From: CAZWSX01 sp964636985
Lineage (GTDB): Bacteria; Planctomycetota; Planctomycetia; Pirellulales; Pirellulaceae
Length of the DNA stretch: 64,000 nucleotides
Assembly: GCA_964636985.1 (NCBI GenBank)
Contig: CAZWSX010000001.1
Span: forward strand, 310,001 to 374,000
Direction of reading: 5' to 3'
Shown: in pieces, positions 50,351-59,857 of the stretch
Layout of the letters: every line of letters starts with the position of its first letter
Position numbering within the stretch: the stretch's first letter is position 1
Made by a program: the position numbers and the translations under genes
The notes under the pieces: generated by a model
Database searches by the model: none
The model's input: the letters and a program-made list of their open reading frames with translations, nothing else
What the model was told of the DNA's origin: nothing

Positions 50351-51706
50351 ATGAAAATCAATTCCTTTACAGCGGCGTTGGCGGCGACCCTGGTCGTCGC
50401 AGCCCAGTGTTTTGGGCAAGGGCCCTCCTACTACGGAGCCGGGCCCGGCGCCATGGCCCCAGGAATGGGACCCGGTCAAATGGGGCCAGGCCAAATGGGA
50501 CCTGGCGGCGTTCCTCCCGGATACGACGTGCCCGCGAACTATGCCGGTCCAGTTGCTGGTTACGGTGTTCCAGCCGGTTACGGTCCTGCTGGCGGGCAAC
50601 CCGGTTATGGGCCTCAGGGATACGCCCCTCAGGGTTACGGCCCACAAGGATATGGTCCTCAAGGCGGCCCCCAACCCTACGGACCTCCCGGCTACGGAGT
50701 CGCCCCAGCTGGTTACGCCGGCGGCGGACCCGAAGGTGCTCCGCCCGCTGAATTCGCTCCGCAATCGCCTAGCGAATACTGCGGCGAAGGCGCTTGCGAT
50801 TGCGACTTGTGCGCCTGCCAACGTTGCCCGCACTGGTACATTGCGGTCGATGCTTTGTGGTTGCGGATTCGCGAAAATAACTCGACCGTGATGGCGGTCG
50901 ACCAAAACCTTCCGACCAACGACCCAAACTATGCCGTTCTTACCACGGGCAACACGAACTCCGGATTTGTCGCTGGACCGCGGATCACCATCGGTTACCC
51001 GATGGGATGCTACGGAGCCGGTGAACTGACCTACTGGGGATTGCACCACTTCTCCAAAGGCGCGTTCGTGCGAGGCAACAACAACCTGAGCTTGCCGCCG
51101 GATCTGGGGCCTGCGACCGACGGGTTCTTCGATGCCGACTACATCGATATCTCGCGCGTTACCGAACTGCACAACGCGGAAGCGAACTACTTCGCTCCCG
51201 AGACCTGTGCCGGTTTCTCGTGGCTGTTCGGTGTCCGCTACTTCAACCTGCAAGATCGCATCGGCATGCTCGCCATCGACCCAGACAACGTCAATCCGAT
51301 CAGCACGCTGCAATGGAAGACCGAGACCAACATGATTGGTCCTCAACTCGGCTTGCGGCTGCGTCGCAATGTCCTGTGCAATTGGCGCCTCGAAGGCTTG
51401 GCCAAGGCCGGCCTGATGGGCGTCTCGTCGTGGCAACGCACCACCCTTGACGACGCCGGTGTGATCACCAGCTCGTTCAACCGCACCGGTAACATCGGTA
51501 CGATCTGCGAAGGCCAGCTCAACGCGGTCCGCTGGATCACCGACAACTGGGGTCTGCGGCTCGGTTACGATGTTTTCTATCTGGCCGGTGTTGCCACCGC
51601 TCGCAAGCAAGTTGACTTCAACTTCGCTCCCGGCCCGCAACAACGCGTCGGTCACGCCGACATGTTCCTGTACGGTTATCATGTCGGCACCGAACTCCGC
51701 TGGTAG
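50351..51706 (+). CDS. BBP7-like outer-membrane beta-barrel protein
   Basis: A 451-aa predicted outer-membrane protein. The start is set by a signal peptide (MKINSFTAALAATLVVAAQC, cleaved after CFG-QG) and AAGGA upstream. Residues ~25-135 are low complexity with repeats of MGPGQ and of G-Y-(G/A)-P-Q. A six-cysteine cluster (YCGEGACDCDLCACQRCP) ends this region. The remaining ~290 residues show alternating beta strands typical of a planctomycete BBP7-type barrel (HWYIAVDALWLRI, FSWLFGVRYFNLQ, C-terminal YHVGTELRW with terminal aromatic residue). A perfect bidirectional terminator follows. Confidence 0.82.
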   Translation: MKINSFTAALAATLVVAAQCFGQGPSYYGAGPGAMAPGMGPGQMGPGQMGPGGVPPGYDVPANYAGPVAGYGVPAGYGPAGGQPGYGPQGYAPQGYGPQGYGPQGGPQPYGPPGYGVAPAGYAGGGPEGAPPAEFAPQSPSEYCGEGACDCDLCACQRCPHWYIAVDALWLRIRENNSTVMAVDQNLPTNDPNYAVLTTGNTNSGFVAGPRITIGYPMGCYGAGELTYWGLHHFSKGAFVRGNNNLSLPPDLGPATDGFFDADYIDISRVTELHNAEANYFAPETCAGFSWLFGVRYFNLQDRIGMLAIDPDNVNPISTLQWKTETNMIGPQLGLRLRRNVLCNWRLEGLAKAGLMGVSSWQRTTLDDAGVITSSFNRTGNIGTICEGQLNAVRWITDNWGLRLGYDVFYLAGVATARKQVDFNFAPGPQQRVGHADMFLYGYHVGTELRW

Positions 51707-51739
51707 TCCCCATCCGCAGCGGAATCGCGCCTAAAACAA

Positions 51740-51771
51740 ACGCGGGCGTCTCGATTTCGAGACGCCCGCGT
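51740..51771. terminator. Strong bidirectional hairpin terminator
   Basis: Arms ACGCGGGCGTCTCG and CGAGACGCCCGCGT (14 bp, extendable to 15) with loop ATTT lie between the convergent BBP7-like and giant-protein genes. TCATTTCTTG follows on the plus side. Confidence 0.8.
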
Positions 51772-51814
51772 CATTTCTTGCTCGTACTAACGCTCGGTAC
51801 TTAGCGCTCGGTGC

Positions 51815-54800
51815 CTAGCCGAGGTGGTATCCACTGAACAATCCGCCCGGCTTTTGGCGGGTGGCTTCCAGGTTGATCGCCAGCGTCGCAAAGATGGCGT
51901 CGTTTGCGGCTTGGACGTTCGTCAGCTTGCCTTGGAGATTGACCATCCCGTACCAGCGAGTGATCGCTCCGTTGGCCGGACGGCCGTCTTGTCCTTGGGT
52001 CGTGAAGAACTCGATGCGGCGATCGACACCCGCAGCGAGGCGAGGCGCCGTGGAGTAGTCGTCGATGAAGCGAGCTTGCACCCGCGTGCCGGCATGCGCC
52101 GCCTGGCCGGTGCCCGGTCCGGGGAACGGTTGGAAGCGGAAGGTCGGCGTGGTCCAGTAGTTGGGAGTCGCCGCAGGATTGACGGGTTGTGAGTACACTT
52201 CGACCACACCGCCAGGCTGATTGGCCAGGCTGGCGTTTCCGGCTCGCGAGGTGAGCGGATTGGCCGAGTTGCCTTGTTGCATGCTGACGATGATCGTCAC
52301 GCGATTGTCGACCAACGCGGGATCGATCGTTTGTGCACAGGGCGCCAAGTAAGCCGTCGTGACGAACGCACCGCTGCGGTAGCCTTGCAATGCGGTGAAG
52401 ACTCCCACGGTCCCGATCGCGTTGGCCGCGTTGACCGCTCCCAGGATCTTGACGCGAGAGCCGCCAGGCGTGCCCGAGACAAGCCCGTTGCCCGAGGCCA
52501 CCAGGATCTCGTCACGCTTGCCGCCGACCGGGTCGGTGGCATTGTTGACCACGTTGCCCGCAGCGACCCACACGCCGCCTTTGAAGCTGGCCGGGAAGAC
52601 GTTGAGGAACGTGAACGACGGAGTCGTGCTAACGGGATTGAGAAGGTCGCCGGTGCCGTAGAAGCCGTGGACGGTCGAACCGCCACCAGTGGCACCCACA
52701 ATAATGTCGCCAAAGCCGTCACCGTTGATGTCGCCGACGGCGACGCTCAGCCCTCGGCCGGTCTGGGTGCTGCCCAAGCCATTGAACTGCGTGAGCAACG
52801 CACTGCCGATCGTGCCGGCATCGCTGGCCGCGAGCAGGTCGAAAACCTTGACGATGGGGAGCGTGCCAACGCCCGGCGCGGCGACGATTTCGGGGATGCC
52901 GTCACCGTTGAGGTCGCCCGTCGCAACGCGAACGCCGCCCTTGAATCCGGGGAACGCGTTGATGCCTCCGGCGGTAACCAGTTCGCCGGTGTCGGCGTCG
53001 AAGACGCGGATTTCGCCGTTGGCGTTAACACCTTTTTCCGAGGCCACCGCGATGATCTGGAAGTAGTTGAGCTTCTCGATCTCGGTGAAGTTGACATCGC
53101 CAGCATTGGCGAAGGTCCAAGTTCCCGAGGCGCCGGTGAGCGGATCGAAAACGTAGTTGATCAACTTCTTGCCCGTCAAGCCGGCAAAGTTAATGGCCAG
53201 GTAATCGAAGGTGGTTTGGCCCGGAGTGGGATCGTTACCCTCGATGTTGATGGTAACGAAGGCCGCCGAGTCAGGCGTGTTCTGGCTAGGCGTGACGAAG
53301 AAGTTGTTCGCGCCTTGCGTGCCTGCGAGGCTCACATTCTCGACATCGAAACCACCGACGCCGTCGTTGAACACAATGCCGGCAAACGTTCGACCGGCCG
53401 GGCCGGGGAATTGGTTCACGGTGTTGGTGCACACGTCGACCGTGAAGCTCGAGTTGAGGATCGAGTGGTCGGTCACGTCGTACCAGTAGGGCTCGGTCAG
53501 GGCGGAATCATCGGCGAAGACGCTGTCGACGCCGATGCCGGCGATGATCTCGGCTTGCGATTGGAGGTTGTTCAAGTTACCGAAGCCGCCGATGGCATAC
53601 ACATCTTCTACGTTCTCGGTGGCGAGGTCGAACGACGTACCGAAGTAGAACGAATCATCGCCATCCACACCGCCATCGAGTGTGATCCGCGGCGAAGCAC
53701 CTGGGGCCAGGTTCACGACGCCGAAGATATCGTTGTTGCTGCCGCCAACCAGCGTTTCGAAATCGCGGAAGTCGAGGATTTCCGTTTCGCCATCGAACTT
53801 GAATTGGCTATCGCGATCGTTGCTGGGAACGGTGTTGTCGTCGATCACCTTGAAGCGACCGATGTTGGCCGTCTCGTTGCGGATGATGTCGCCGTTGTTG
53901 TCGTTGGTCCAGATGCTGTTGATGTTGCGGAACTCATCCGAGAGACCGCTAGTGACGATGCCCGTATTCCCACCGCCCCCGACATTGTCGAGTCGGCCGT
54001 TGTATCCGTCGGTCAAACCAAGCCCGGTCACAAGGACGAGCGTCGGCACTTGGTTGTTGATATTGACCAGGTCAAGACCGCCGGCACCGTCGATCCAGCC
54101 CGATTGGATGTCGCCGGCTTGGAAGAACTCGAACGTGTCGTTCCCCACACCGCCGCGGAGGTTTTCGACGTTCGTGTAACCTCGCACCGCACACGGCTCG
54201 GTGTTAAGGATCTTGGTGCCGCTAGGTTGGACACCGTAGGGAGGTGTTCCACCGTTGGTGGTGTACACGTCACCTGTGTTGAGGCCAATCACATCGAACG
54301 CCACGCCAGCAACTTCTTGCACTTCGAGCAGGTCGACACCGCCTAGGCCGTTGACTCCGCCACCAAGTCGCGCCCCGTTGGCGATGATGAAGCTGTCGTT
54401 TCCGGTGCCGCCATTGAGGTTCTCGACGTTGATGAACGAAGCGACGATGTTGGCCGGCGTGCCGGCACTGGTGCCGACTGTACCCGAGTTCGTCCCGTTC
54501 ACGGCAAAGCGTGCGCCTGCGGCCTTCTGAACGTTGAGCACGTCGCAAGGCGGACCGATTTCGGCGCCACCGTCGATTTGTACGGTCACCACGCCGTTTT
54601 GCGTGATGTTGAACGTGTCGTTGCCGTTGCCGCCTTGCATCGTTCCAACAGTGCCGTCGTTATTAAACGTGTCATTGCCGTTGTTGCCGATCAGGTTGGC
54701 CATCCGCGCGCCGGTCGCGACGTTGAAAATGTCGTTGAAGGCCGTTCCCGACAGCGTTTCGATGTCGCGGAAGTTGGTGAACGACGTTACAGGCAAACTC

Positions 54801-57727
54801 AAACTGCCGGAGTCAGTGCCCGTGACATTGAACGTCGCTGCGACCGACAGATTGGCATTGATGCGGTCGCCAATGGCCGGTGGAGCGAACGTCGGGCCAT
54901 TGCCATCGATACCAATCGTCCCGCTCAATCGCGAGTTGTCCGCGATGTTGAAGGTGTCGGCAGCCGATCCGCCGAAGATGTTCTCGATGCTGTTGGCGCC
55001 GTTAGGGCCGAGCGTCGGGTCCGAAGCGGTGAACTGAGCCACCGTGGCGGGGTCAGTGTTGAGGACGCCGATGACGTCCGCAATGTTGACTCCCTTGATG
55101 TTGACGGTTAGCGAAGTCGTGTACGCCGACAGGTCGAGCGTATCTTCCGGGTCACCCACACCCCCTTGGCCATCGATGAAGCCGCTCAACGTCGCTTGAT
55201 CGGAGAAGATGAACAAGTCGATCGCGGCCGTAGTTCCGATCAACGCTTCGATCGTCGCGAAGTTCGTGACGGCATCGACAGGATTGGTGTAGTTACCGGC
55301 GTTCTGCAGAATGCCAGTGGCACCGACGCGGAAAGTGGCGCCGCCGATCACAGTGAGGCGGTCATTTCCAGCATCACCGTTGATGCCTCCATCGATGCGT
55401 CCAGCGACCAGGATGCGGTCGTTTTCGTCGCCCATAGAGATGTTGCCATTGACGATACCAGTCGCCGTGATCGCGATATCGTCGGCACCACCTAACGTGC
55501 TCATGTTGCCGGTAACCGTACCGTCGATCTGAATCGAGTCGTTGATCAGGATCGCGCTGTTGACCGAAGCGCCCGTGATGTTGCGCACTGTCGCGCCGGC
55601 CCACACTTCAACGCGGTTGAACGGCACAGGCAGGTTGCCGGCATCGTTGTTGGCCGCGTCGCCGGTTTGGATGTCACGCGCCGAGCCCGACTCGACTCGT
55701 AGCGTGTCGTTGCCATTGCCCATGCGGACATCCTGTTCGGTCCCTCGGAGGACCAGGATGTCGTTCTCGTCGCCCGAATCGATCAGTCCCTGTACTACAC
55801 CGCCGACCTGAACGATGATCGTGTCGGCGCCGTTTCCGGTCGTGATCGTACCAGTAACCGTTCCGAAGACGGTCACGATGTTGTTGCCGTTTCCGCCGTC
55901 GATGTTGTGGACTTGGGCTCCTGCGGAAACCAGGATGTTGTCGATGTCGGCGGCACCATTGATGTCGAGCGTCGGTTGAGCTGCGGTGTAGGTCGCGTCG
56001 ACGGTGATTTGATCTTGCAACGTCCCGCCGTTGAGGATCACTTGCGTGATTCCGGCAGCAGCGACGCTCGTGTTCTCGAACGTATCGCCGGTCAGCGTGA
56101 TATTCCCGGCGGCGAATCCGATGTGGACGTTGGTGTTGTTGAGGTTGGGCAGGTTGAACGTGAGGACACCCGCGATGTTGGTCATCGCGACCGGCGTCAG
56201 GCCCACGTAGTTAATCTTGGTGACGCCGCCGACTTGGATATTGCCGTCGAAGTCTCCTGCGTAGGTTTGAGTCGACGCGTAGTTCGACGTGATGTTCGAG
56301 GCACCGCCGCCGTTGAAGGCGAGCGAGTCGTTGCCGCCCGAGCCGCCGTCGTAGTCGACGATGTTCGCCACCGCGCCGCCGGAGTAGTCGACGGTCAGAA
56401 GGTCGTCACCGCCATCGCCGACGAAGCGAATTCCACCAACGAACGCAGCCGCGCCGATCGAGATCGTGCGACCGTCGGCCGAAAGAGTCCAGGGCGGGGC
56501 TGGGGCTGCTGCGAATCCTTGAAACTCGTCGCTGACTTCGATGTTTCCGCCGTTGATGCGAACTCGGAAACGGTTGTTCACACCGGCCGCATCGGTGACG
56601 ACAAGGTTGCCGCCGCCGTCGATTACGGCCGTCATCGTGCCCGAAGCGATAACGCTTTCAACATTGATGTAGCCGTCCGTGAAGAGGGTCAGGCCACTCG
56701 TGTTGAGCACGTTAGGAATGTTGCCGCTCGTGGGGCCGGTCGGATTGACGTTCGTGGGGCCTTTGAGTCGGATATCGATCGTATCGGTTCCGGCTGCGCC
56801 GTCGATGCCGCCTTCCAGCTCACCAGCCGCCCCGAACGTGAATGTGTTGCCGGACGATCCCCCTTGCAGATTCGCAATGTTGGCGAACAGCGCAACGCCC
56901 GTCGAAGTACCTTGATTCGTGCCTGTGATGTTGAACGCCGCATTCGTAGTCTGGTTTTCGAGAACGTCGCGGTCGGTGACGAAACCCGTGTCTTGAATAT
57001 TCGCAGCCGTGCCACCGTTGAGGATGGTGTAGCGGTCGTTGTTCGTTTCCAGATCCAGGAGCCCGGTCAACGCACCCGCGACGTTCGCCGTATCCGCACC
57101 GGCACGGCCCAAGATGGAGCCCTTGATATCGCCGCCGACGTTAATGTTGAACGTGTCGGCTCCGCCTGCACCGATGAGCGACGTGACACCCGCGAAAGTC
57201 CCGTTGGGTCCGAACGTGCCGCCGCCATCCGCGTTCACATTGAACGTGGTACCGGCATTTTGGTTGACCGTGAGGGCGTTTATTTCGGTCGTGAGACCCA
57301 GGTTCGCAGCGATGGCTGTGCCACCCGGCAAGGCGCCGCCACCTGCAGCCGCCGTCACTTGGACCGTGTCGTTGCCGTCACCCAGATTGAACGTGACCGA
57401 GTTCAGCACCAGGTTGGCGTTGGCCGTGTTCGTGTTTGATTGAAACACACCGTTGACGTAGTAGTCGAAGGCGTCGACGCTGAGGAATTGCCATTGAACG
57501 CCGCCACCGACGAACGAGCCCGTCATGGTGGTGTTGTCGCCCGCTTGATCGCTGACGGTAGCGTCCCACACATTGCCGGCGCCGTTGATGTCGAGACGCG
57601 CGGCCATCACGCGGCGAGCTTCCAAGCCTTCGACGAACAACTTGCGCGCCTTCGTTTGTTGTCGGCGACGAACTTCCGGTGAACGAGATTTGCTTTTAGA
57701 CGAGCGAGAACCAAAGAGCGAAAACAT
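51815..57727 (-). CDS. Giant secreted surface protein with RTX-like and FG-GAP-like repeats
   Basis: A 1970-aa protein. The start MFSLFGSRSSKSKSRSPEVR is preferred: GAGGATA lies about 11 nt upstream and the N-terminus contains KLFVEGLEARRVMAARL, an LEPR-XLL-like motif that marks exported planctomycete giants. About 1500 residues of degenerate repeats follow, many with RTX-like Gly/Asn/Asp turns (GNGNDTFNI, GGTGNDSFIIANG, GGAGADTANV) that could bind calcium. The last ~400 residues contain integrin-alpha/FG-GAP-type repeats (VATGDLNGDGIPEIVAAPGV, VAVGDINGDGFGDIIVGATG). A role in adhesion or the cell surface is likely but unproven. It converges with the BBP7-like gene. Confidence 0.88.
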   Translation of the reverse strand: MFSLFGSRSSKSKSRSPEVRRRQQTKARKLFVEGLEARRVMAARLDINGAGNVWDATVSDQAGDNTTMTGSFVGGGVQWQFLSVDAFDYYVNGVFQSNTNTANANLVLNSVTFNLGDGNDTVQVTAAAGGGALPGGTAIAANLGLTTEINALTVNQNAGTTFNVNADGGGTFGPNGTFAGVTSLIGAGGADTFNINVGGDIKGSILGRAGADTANVAGALTGLLDLETNNDRYTILNGGTAANIQDTGFVTDRDVLENQTTNAAFNITGTNQGTSTGVALFANIANLQGGSSGNTFTFGAAGELEGGIDGAAGTDTIDIRLKGPTNVNPTGPTSGNIPNVLNTSGLTLFTDGYINVESVIASGTMTAVIDGGGNLVVTDAAGVNNRFRVRINGGNIEVSDEFQGFAAAPAPPWTLSADGRTISIGAAAFVGGIRFVGDGGDDLLTVDYSGGAVANIVDYDGGSGGNDSLAFNGGGASNITSNYASTQTYAGDFDGNIQVGGVTKINYVGLTPVAMTNIAGVLTFNLPNLNNTNVHIGFAAGNITLTGDTFENTSVAAAGITQVILNGGTLQDQITVDATYTAAQPTLDINGAADIDNILVSAGAQVHNIDGGNGNNIVTVFGTVTGTITTGNGADTIIVQVGGVVQGLIDSGDENDILVLRGTEQDVRMGNGNDTLRVESGSARDIQTGDAANNDAGNLPVPFNRVEVWAGATVRNITGASVNSAILINDSIQIDGTVTGNMSTLGGADDIAITATGIVNGNISMGDENDRILVAGRIDGGINGDAGNDRLTVIGGATFRVGATGILQNAGNYTNPVDAVTNFATIEALIGTTAAIDLFIFSDQATLSGFIDGQGGVGDPEDTLDLSAYTTSLTVNIKGVNIADVIGVLNTDPATVAQFTASDPTLGPNGANSIENIFGGSAADTFNIADNSRLSGTIGIDGNGPTFAPPAIGDRINANLSVAATFNVTGTDSGSLSLPVTSFTNFRDIETLSGTAFNDIFNVATGARMANLIGNNGNDTFNNDGTVGTMQGGNGNDTFNITQNGVVTVQIDGGAEIGPPCDVLNVQKAAGARFAVNGTNSGTVGTSAGTPANIVASFINVENLNGGTGNDSFIIANGARLGGGVNGLGGVDLLEVQEVAGVAFDVIGLNTGDVYTTNGGTPPYGVQPSGTKILNTEPCAVRGYTNVENLRGGVGNDTFEFFQAGDIQSGWIDGAGGLDLVNINNQVPTLVLVTGLGLTDGYNGRLDNVGGGGNTGIVTSGLSDEFRNINSIWTNDNNGDIIRNETANIGRFKVIDDNTVPSNDRDSQFKFDGETEILDFRDFETLVGGSNNDIFGVVNLAPGASPRITLDGGVDGDDSFYFGTSFDLATENVEDVYAIGGFGNLNNLQSQAEIIAGIGVDSVFADDSALTEPYWYDVTDHSILNSSFTVDVCTNTVNQFPGPAGRTFAGIVFNDGVGGFDVENVSLAGTQGANNFFVTPSQNTPDSAAFVTINIEGNDPTPGQTTFDYLAINFAGLTGKKLINYVFDPLTGASGTWTFANAGDVNFTEIEKLNYFQIIAVASEKGVNANGEIRVFDADTGELVTAGGINAFPGFKGGVRVATGDLNGDGIPEIVAAPGVGTLPIVKVFDLLAASDAGTIGSALLTQFNGLGSTQTGRGLSVAVGDINGDGFGDIIVGATGGGSTVHGFYGTGDLLNPVSTTPSFTFLNVFPASFKGGVWVAAGNVVNNATDPVGGKRDEILVASGNGLVSGTPGGSRVKILGAVNAANAIGTVGVFTALQGYRSGAFVTTAYLAPCAQTIDPALVDNRVTIIVSMQQGNSANPLTSRAGNASLANQPGGVVEVYSQPVNPAATPNYWTTPTFRFQPFPGPGTGQAAHAGTRVQARFIDDYSTAPRLAAGVDRRIEFFTTQGQDGRPANGAITRWYGMVNLQGKLTNVQAANDAIFATLAINLEATRQKPGGLFSGYHLG

Positions 57728-58069
57728 GTTGCGGGTATCCTCAACGTACGAGAGGGGATCGGCCGTCGGCCGGACCGAAAGGTGCGAACTTGGGGGAATG
57801 AAAGCGAATGAGACAATTGAAACGATTGCGACCGATGAATCGGTGTTGGTCTCTACTCGCAGACCCCACGAAAGTCGTGTGAGAAATTGCCATGTCAAAG
57901 CAGGCAATTTGAGAATGCTAGCGAAACCAGGGGTCTATTCTGGTTAGCCTTGTGGAAGCCCGCAAGATTTTCGCAATCGATTTATTCGTTAAATTGCGAG
58001 TTTATGAAAGCGCGCACTGCCGCCCCAGCTTTGCGAAGGAGGTGTGCCACCTAAGAGGGGTTTGGTGGC
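57728..58069. other. 342-bp region between giant gene and hisB
   Basis: This is the promoter and leader region of the giant gene (minus strand). TTTGACATGG about 170 bp upstream of the giant start is a -35-like sequence without a good -10. No ORF is supported. Near 58030-58065 the mRNA 3' end of hisB would contain small hairpins (CCACC...GGTGG). Confidence 0.5.
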
Positions 58070-58663
58070 CTACGTCGAGAGCGTTCCCTTGGTGCTGGGA
58101 ACGCCAGAAAACCGTGGATCGGCCTCTATGGCCATGCGAAAAGTCCGCGCCAGCGATTTGAAGATGGCCTCGCTCACATGGTGAGTATTTCGCCCGTACT
58201 GTAATAAAACATGCAAATTGCACAGGCAATTTGCGGCCACGGCCTGCCAGAAGTCCTCCACCAGCTCACTATCAAAGTCGCCAATCTTGTGCGACGGCAT
58301 GGGGGCGTTGAACACCAGGAAATACCGCCCCGACAGGTCCACCGCCGTGGTTACCAGCGTTTCTTCCATCGGAAGCGTGAAGTGCCCATAGCGGCGAATT
58401 CCGGCCTTGTCCCCAAGAGCGAGCTTGACCGCCTGGCCCAGGCAAATGCCCGTGTCTTCGACCGTGTGATGGGCGTCGACGTGCAAATCGCCATTGGCTT
58501 TCACCGTCAAATCGATCAGCGAATGCCGCGAGAACAATTCGAGCATGTGATCGAAAAAGCCCACGCCCGTTTTGATCGACGATTTGCCGGTTCCGTCGAG
58601 ATTGATCTCGAGGTCGATCTGCGTTTCGTTCGTTTTGCGGCTGATGGTCGACGTGCGTGGCAT
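58070..58663 (-). CDS. hisB: Imidazoleglycerol-phosphate dehydratase
   Basis: A 197-aa enzyme (monofunctional, without a phosphatase domain) of histidine synthesis. The metal ligands sit in GVGFFDHMLELFSRHS and DLHVDAHHTVEDTGICLGQA. A second metal-binding stretch is NLHVLLQYGRNTHHVSEAIF. The length is right for monofunctional HisB. It is the last gene of a hisD-hisC-hisB run (52 bp after hisC). Confidence 0.97.
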   Translation of the reverse strand: MPRTSTISRKTNETQIDLEINLDGTGKSSIKTGVGFFDHMLELFSRHSLIDLTVKANGDLHVDAHHTVEDTGICLGQAVKLALGDKAGIRRYGHFTLPMEETLVTTAVDLSGRYFLVFNAPMPSHKIGDFDSELVEDFWQAVAANCLCNLHVLLQYGRNTHHVSEAIFKSLARTFRMAIEADPRFSGVPSTKGTLST

Positions 58664-58715
58664 GGCGAAATCGTACGGTAAAGTTTTTCGATCAGTGGGC
58701 TTATGGCGATTAGAG

Positions 58716-59771
58716 CTACTTGACCAGTTCTTTCAGGATCGTCAGGCAGGCGTCGGTCTGGGCATCATCGCCGACGCTGATCCGCAGCCCCGTTCTCCAA
58801 CCGGCATACGCCATGTATCGGACCAAGATCCGTTGGGCTTTGAGCCCTTCGTACAGCGTTTTCGCATCGTGGCGGGGATGCTCGCACCAGATGAAGTTCG
58901 ATTGCGATGGGATTGTCGTGAAGCCAAGGGCCTGCAGCCCCATGTCCAATCGCGCGCGGGTAGCAAGCACCCGGCGACGATTTTCCGAAACCCACGCTTG
59001 ATCGAGGATGGCGGCTGTCGCTCCCGCGATCGAGAGCGTGTCGCAGTTGTAGGAGTCTTTGACTTTGTTCAGTTGATCGATAATTTGCGGCTGCGCGATC
59101 GCAAAACCAAAACGCAATCCGGCGAGCGCGTACGATTTGCTGAGCGTCCGCGTAACAATGATCTTCTCGCTTTGCTTCACCAGGTCGACGCAGTTGAACG
59201 CGGCGAAATCGGCGTACGCTTCGTCGACGACCACCGGGCATGGCAGCCGATCGGCGAGTTCAAGAATCTGCTCGCGCGAGACCATCGTTCCCGTGGGGCT
59301 GTTGGGATTCGGCAGATAAGCGAGTTTGAGGCCCGGCTTCGCGGCGAAAAATTCCTTGCTCAGCCGCCAATCTTCGGCGAACGGGACTTCTTCCCAGCTG
59401 GCTCCCTGCAATTGGGCCAGCGTCCGATACAGGATGTAGCTGGGGTGCGGAAGCCGCAGCAACTCTCCCTGCCCCACAAAGCAGCGCGTGAGGATGGTGA
59501 GCAAATCGTCACTGCCGTTGCCCGCCAGAACCCACTCTTTCCCGGGCAATTGGAACACGTCGGCCGCGGCAATGCGGAATGCATTCGCCATTGGATCGGG
59601 ATACTTCAGCAGCCCCTGGTGGAGCGATTGCTCGATCGCCGTGACTACCTTCGGCGAACATGGGTACGGATTTTCGTTGGTGTTCAGCTTGATGAACTTG
59701 CCGGCCTGCGGCTGTTCGCCTGGGACATATCCGGCCATCGCGGCGATTTCAGGACGAACCAACGCACTCAT
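58716..59771 (-). CDS. hisC: Histidinol-phosphate aminotransferase
   Basis: A 351-aa PLP aminotransferase of histidine synthesis. The family signature IKLNTNENPYPCSPKV is at the N-terminus, LAGNGSDDLLTILTRCFV holds the cofactor phosphate-binding region, and the Schiff-base lysine lies in TRTLSKSYALAGLRFG. The start MSALVRPEIAAMAGYVPG is the usual HisC N-terminus. The gap to hisD is 86 bp and to hisB 52 bp, all on one strand. Confidence 0.97.
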   Translation of the reverse strand: MSALVRPEIAAMAGYVPGEQPQAGKFIKLNTNENPYPCSPKVVTAIEQSLHQGLLKYPDPMANAFRIAAADVFQLPGKEWVLAGNGSDDLLTILTRCFVGQGELLRLPHPSYILYRTLAQLQGASWEEVPFAEDWRLSKEFFAAKPGLKLAYLPNPNSPTGTMVSREQILELADRLPCPVVVDEAYADFAAFNCVDLVKQSEKIIVTRTLSKSYALAGLRFGFAIAQPQIIDQLNKVKDSYNCDTLSIAGATAAILDQAWVSENRRRVLATRARLDMGLQALGFTTIPSQSNFIWCEHPRHDAKTLYEGLKAQRILVRYMAYAGWRTGLRISVGDDAQTDACLTILKELVK

Positions 59772-59857
59772 GGGAAGTCAGTTTGGTCTTATCGTGATTT
59801 GAAAATGGGTGGCACTGGCGTCCCTCAAGACGCCAGTGAGAATCTCAAATTGTTCAG

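Noticed and set aside
52274..54346. 690-codon plus-strand frame, with a second at 55907-57439
   Set aside because: Both are antisense shadows of the giant surface protein, whose repeats and N-terminal motif are convincing. The antisense peptides are Arg/Asp/Val-rich with no domain.
58025..58065. Perfect AAGGAGGTG on the plus strand after hisB (anti-Shine-Dalgarno-like on the minus strand)
   Set aside because: No protein-like reading frame follows it on the plus strand that is not simply antisense to hisB, and no rRNA sequence surrounds it.
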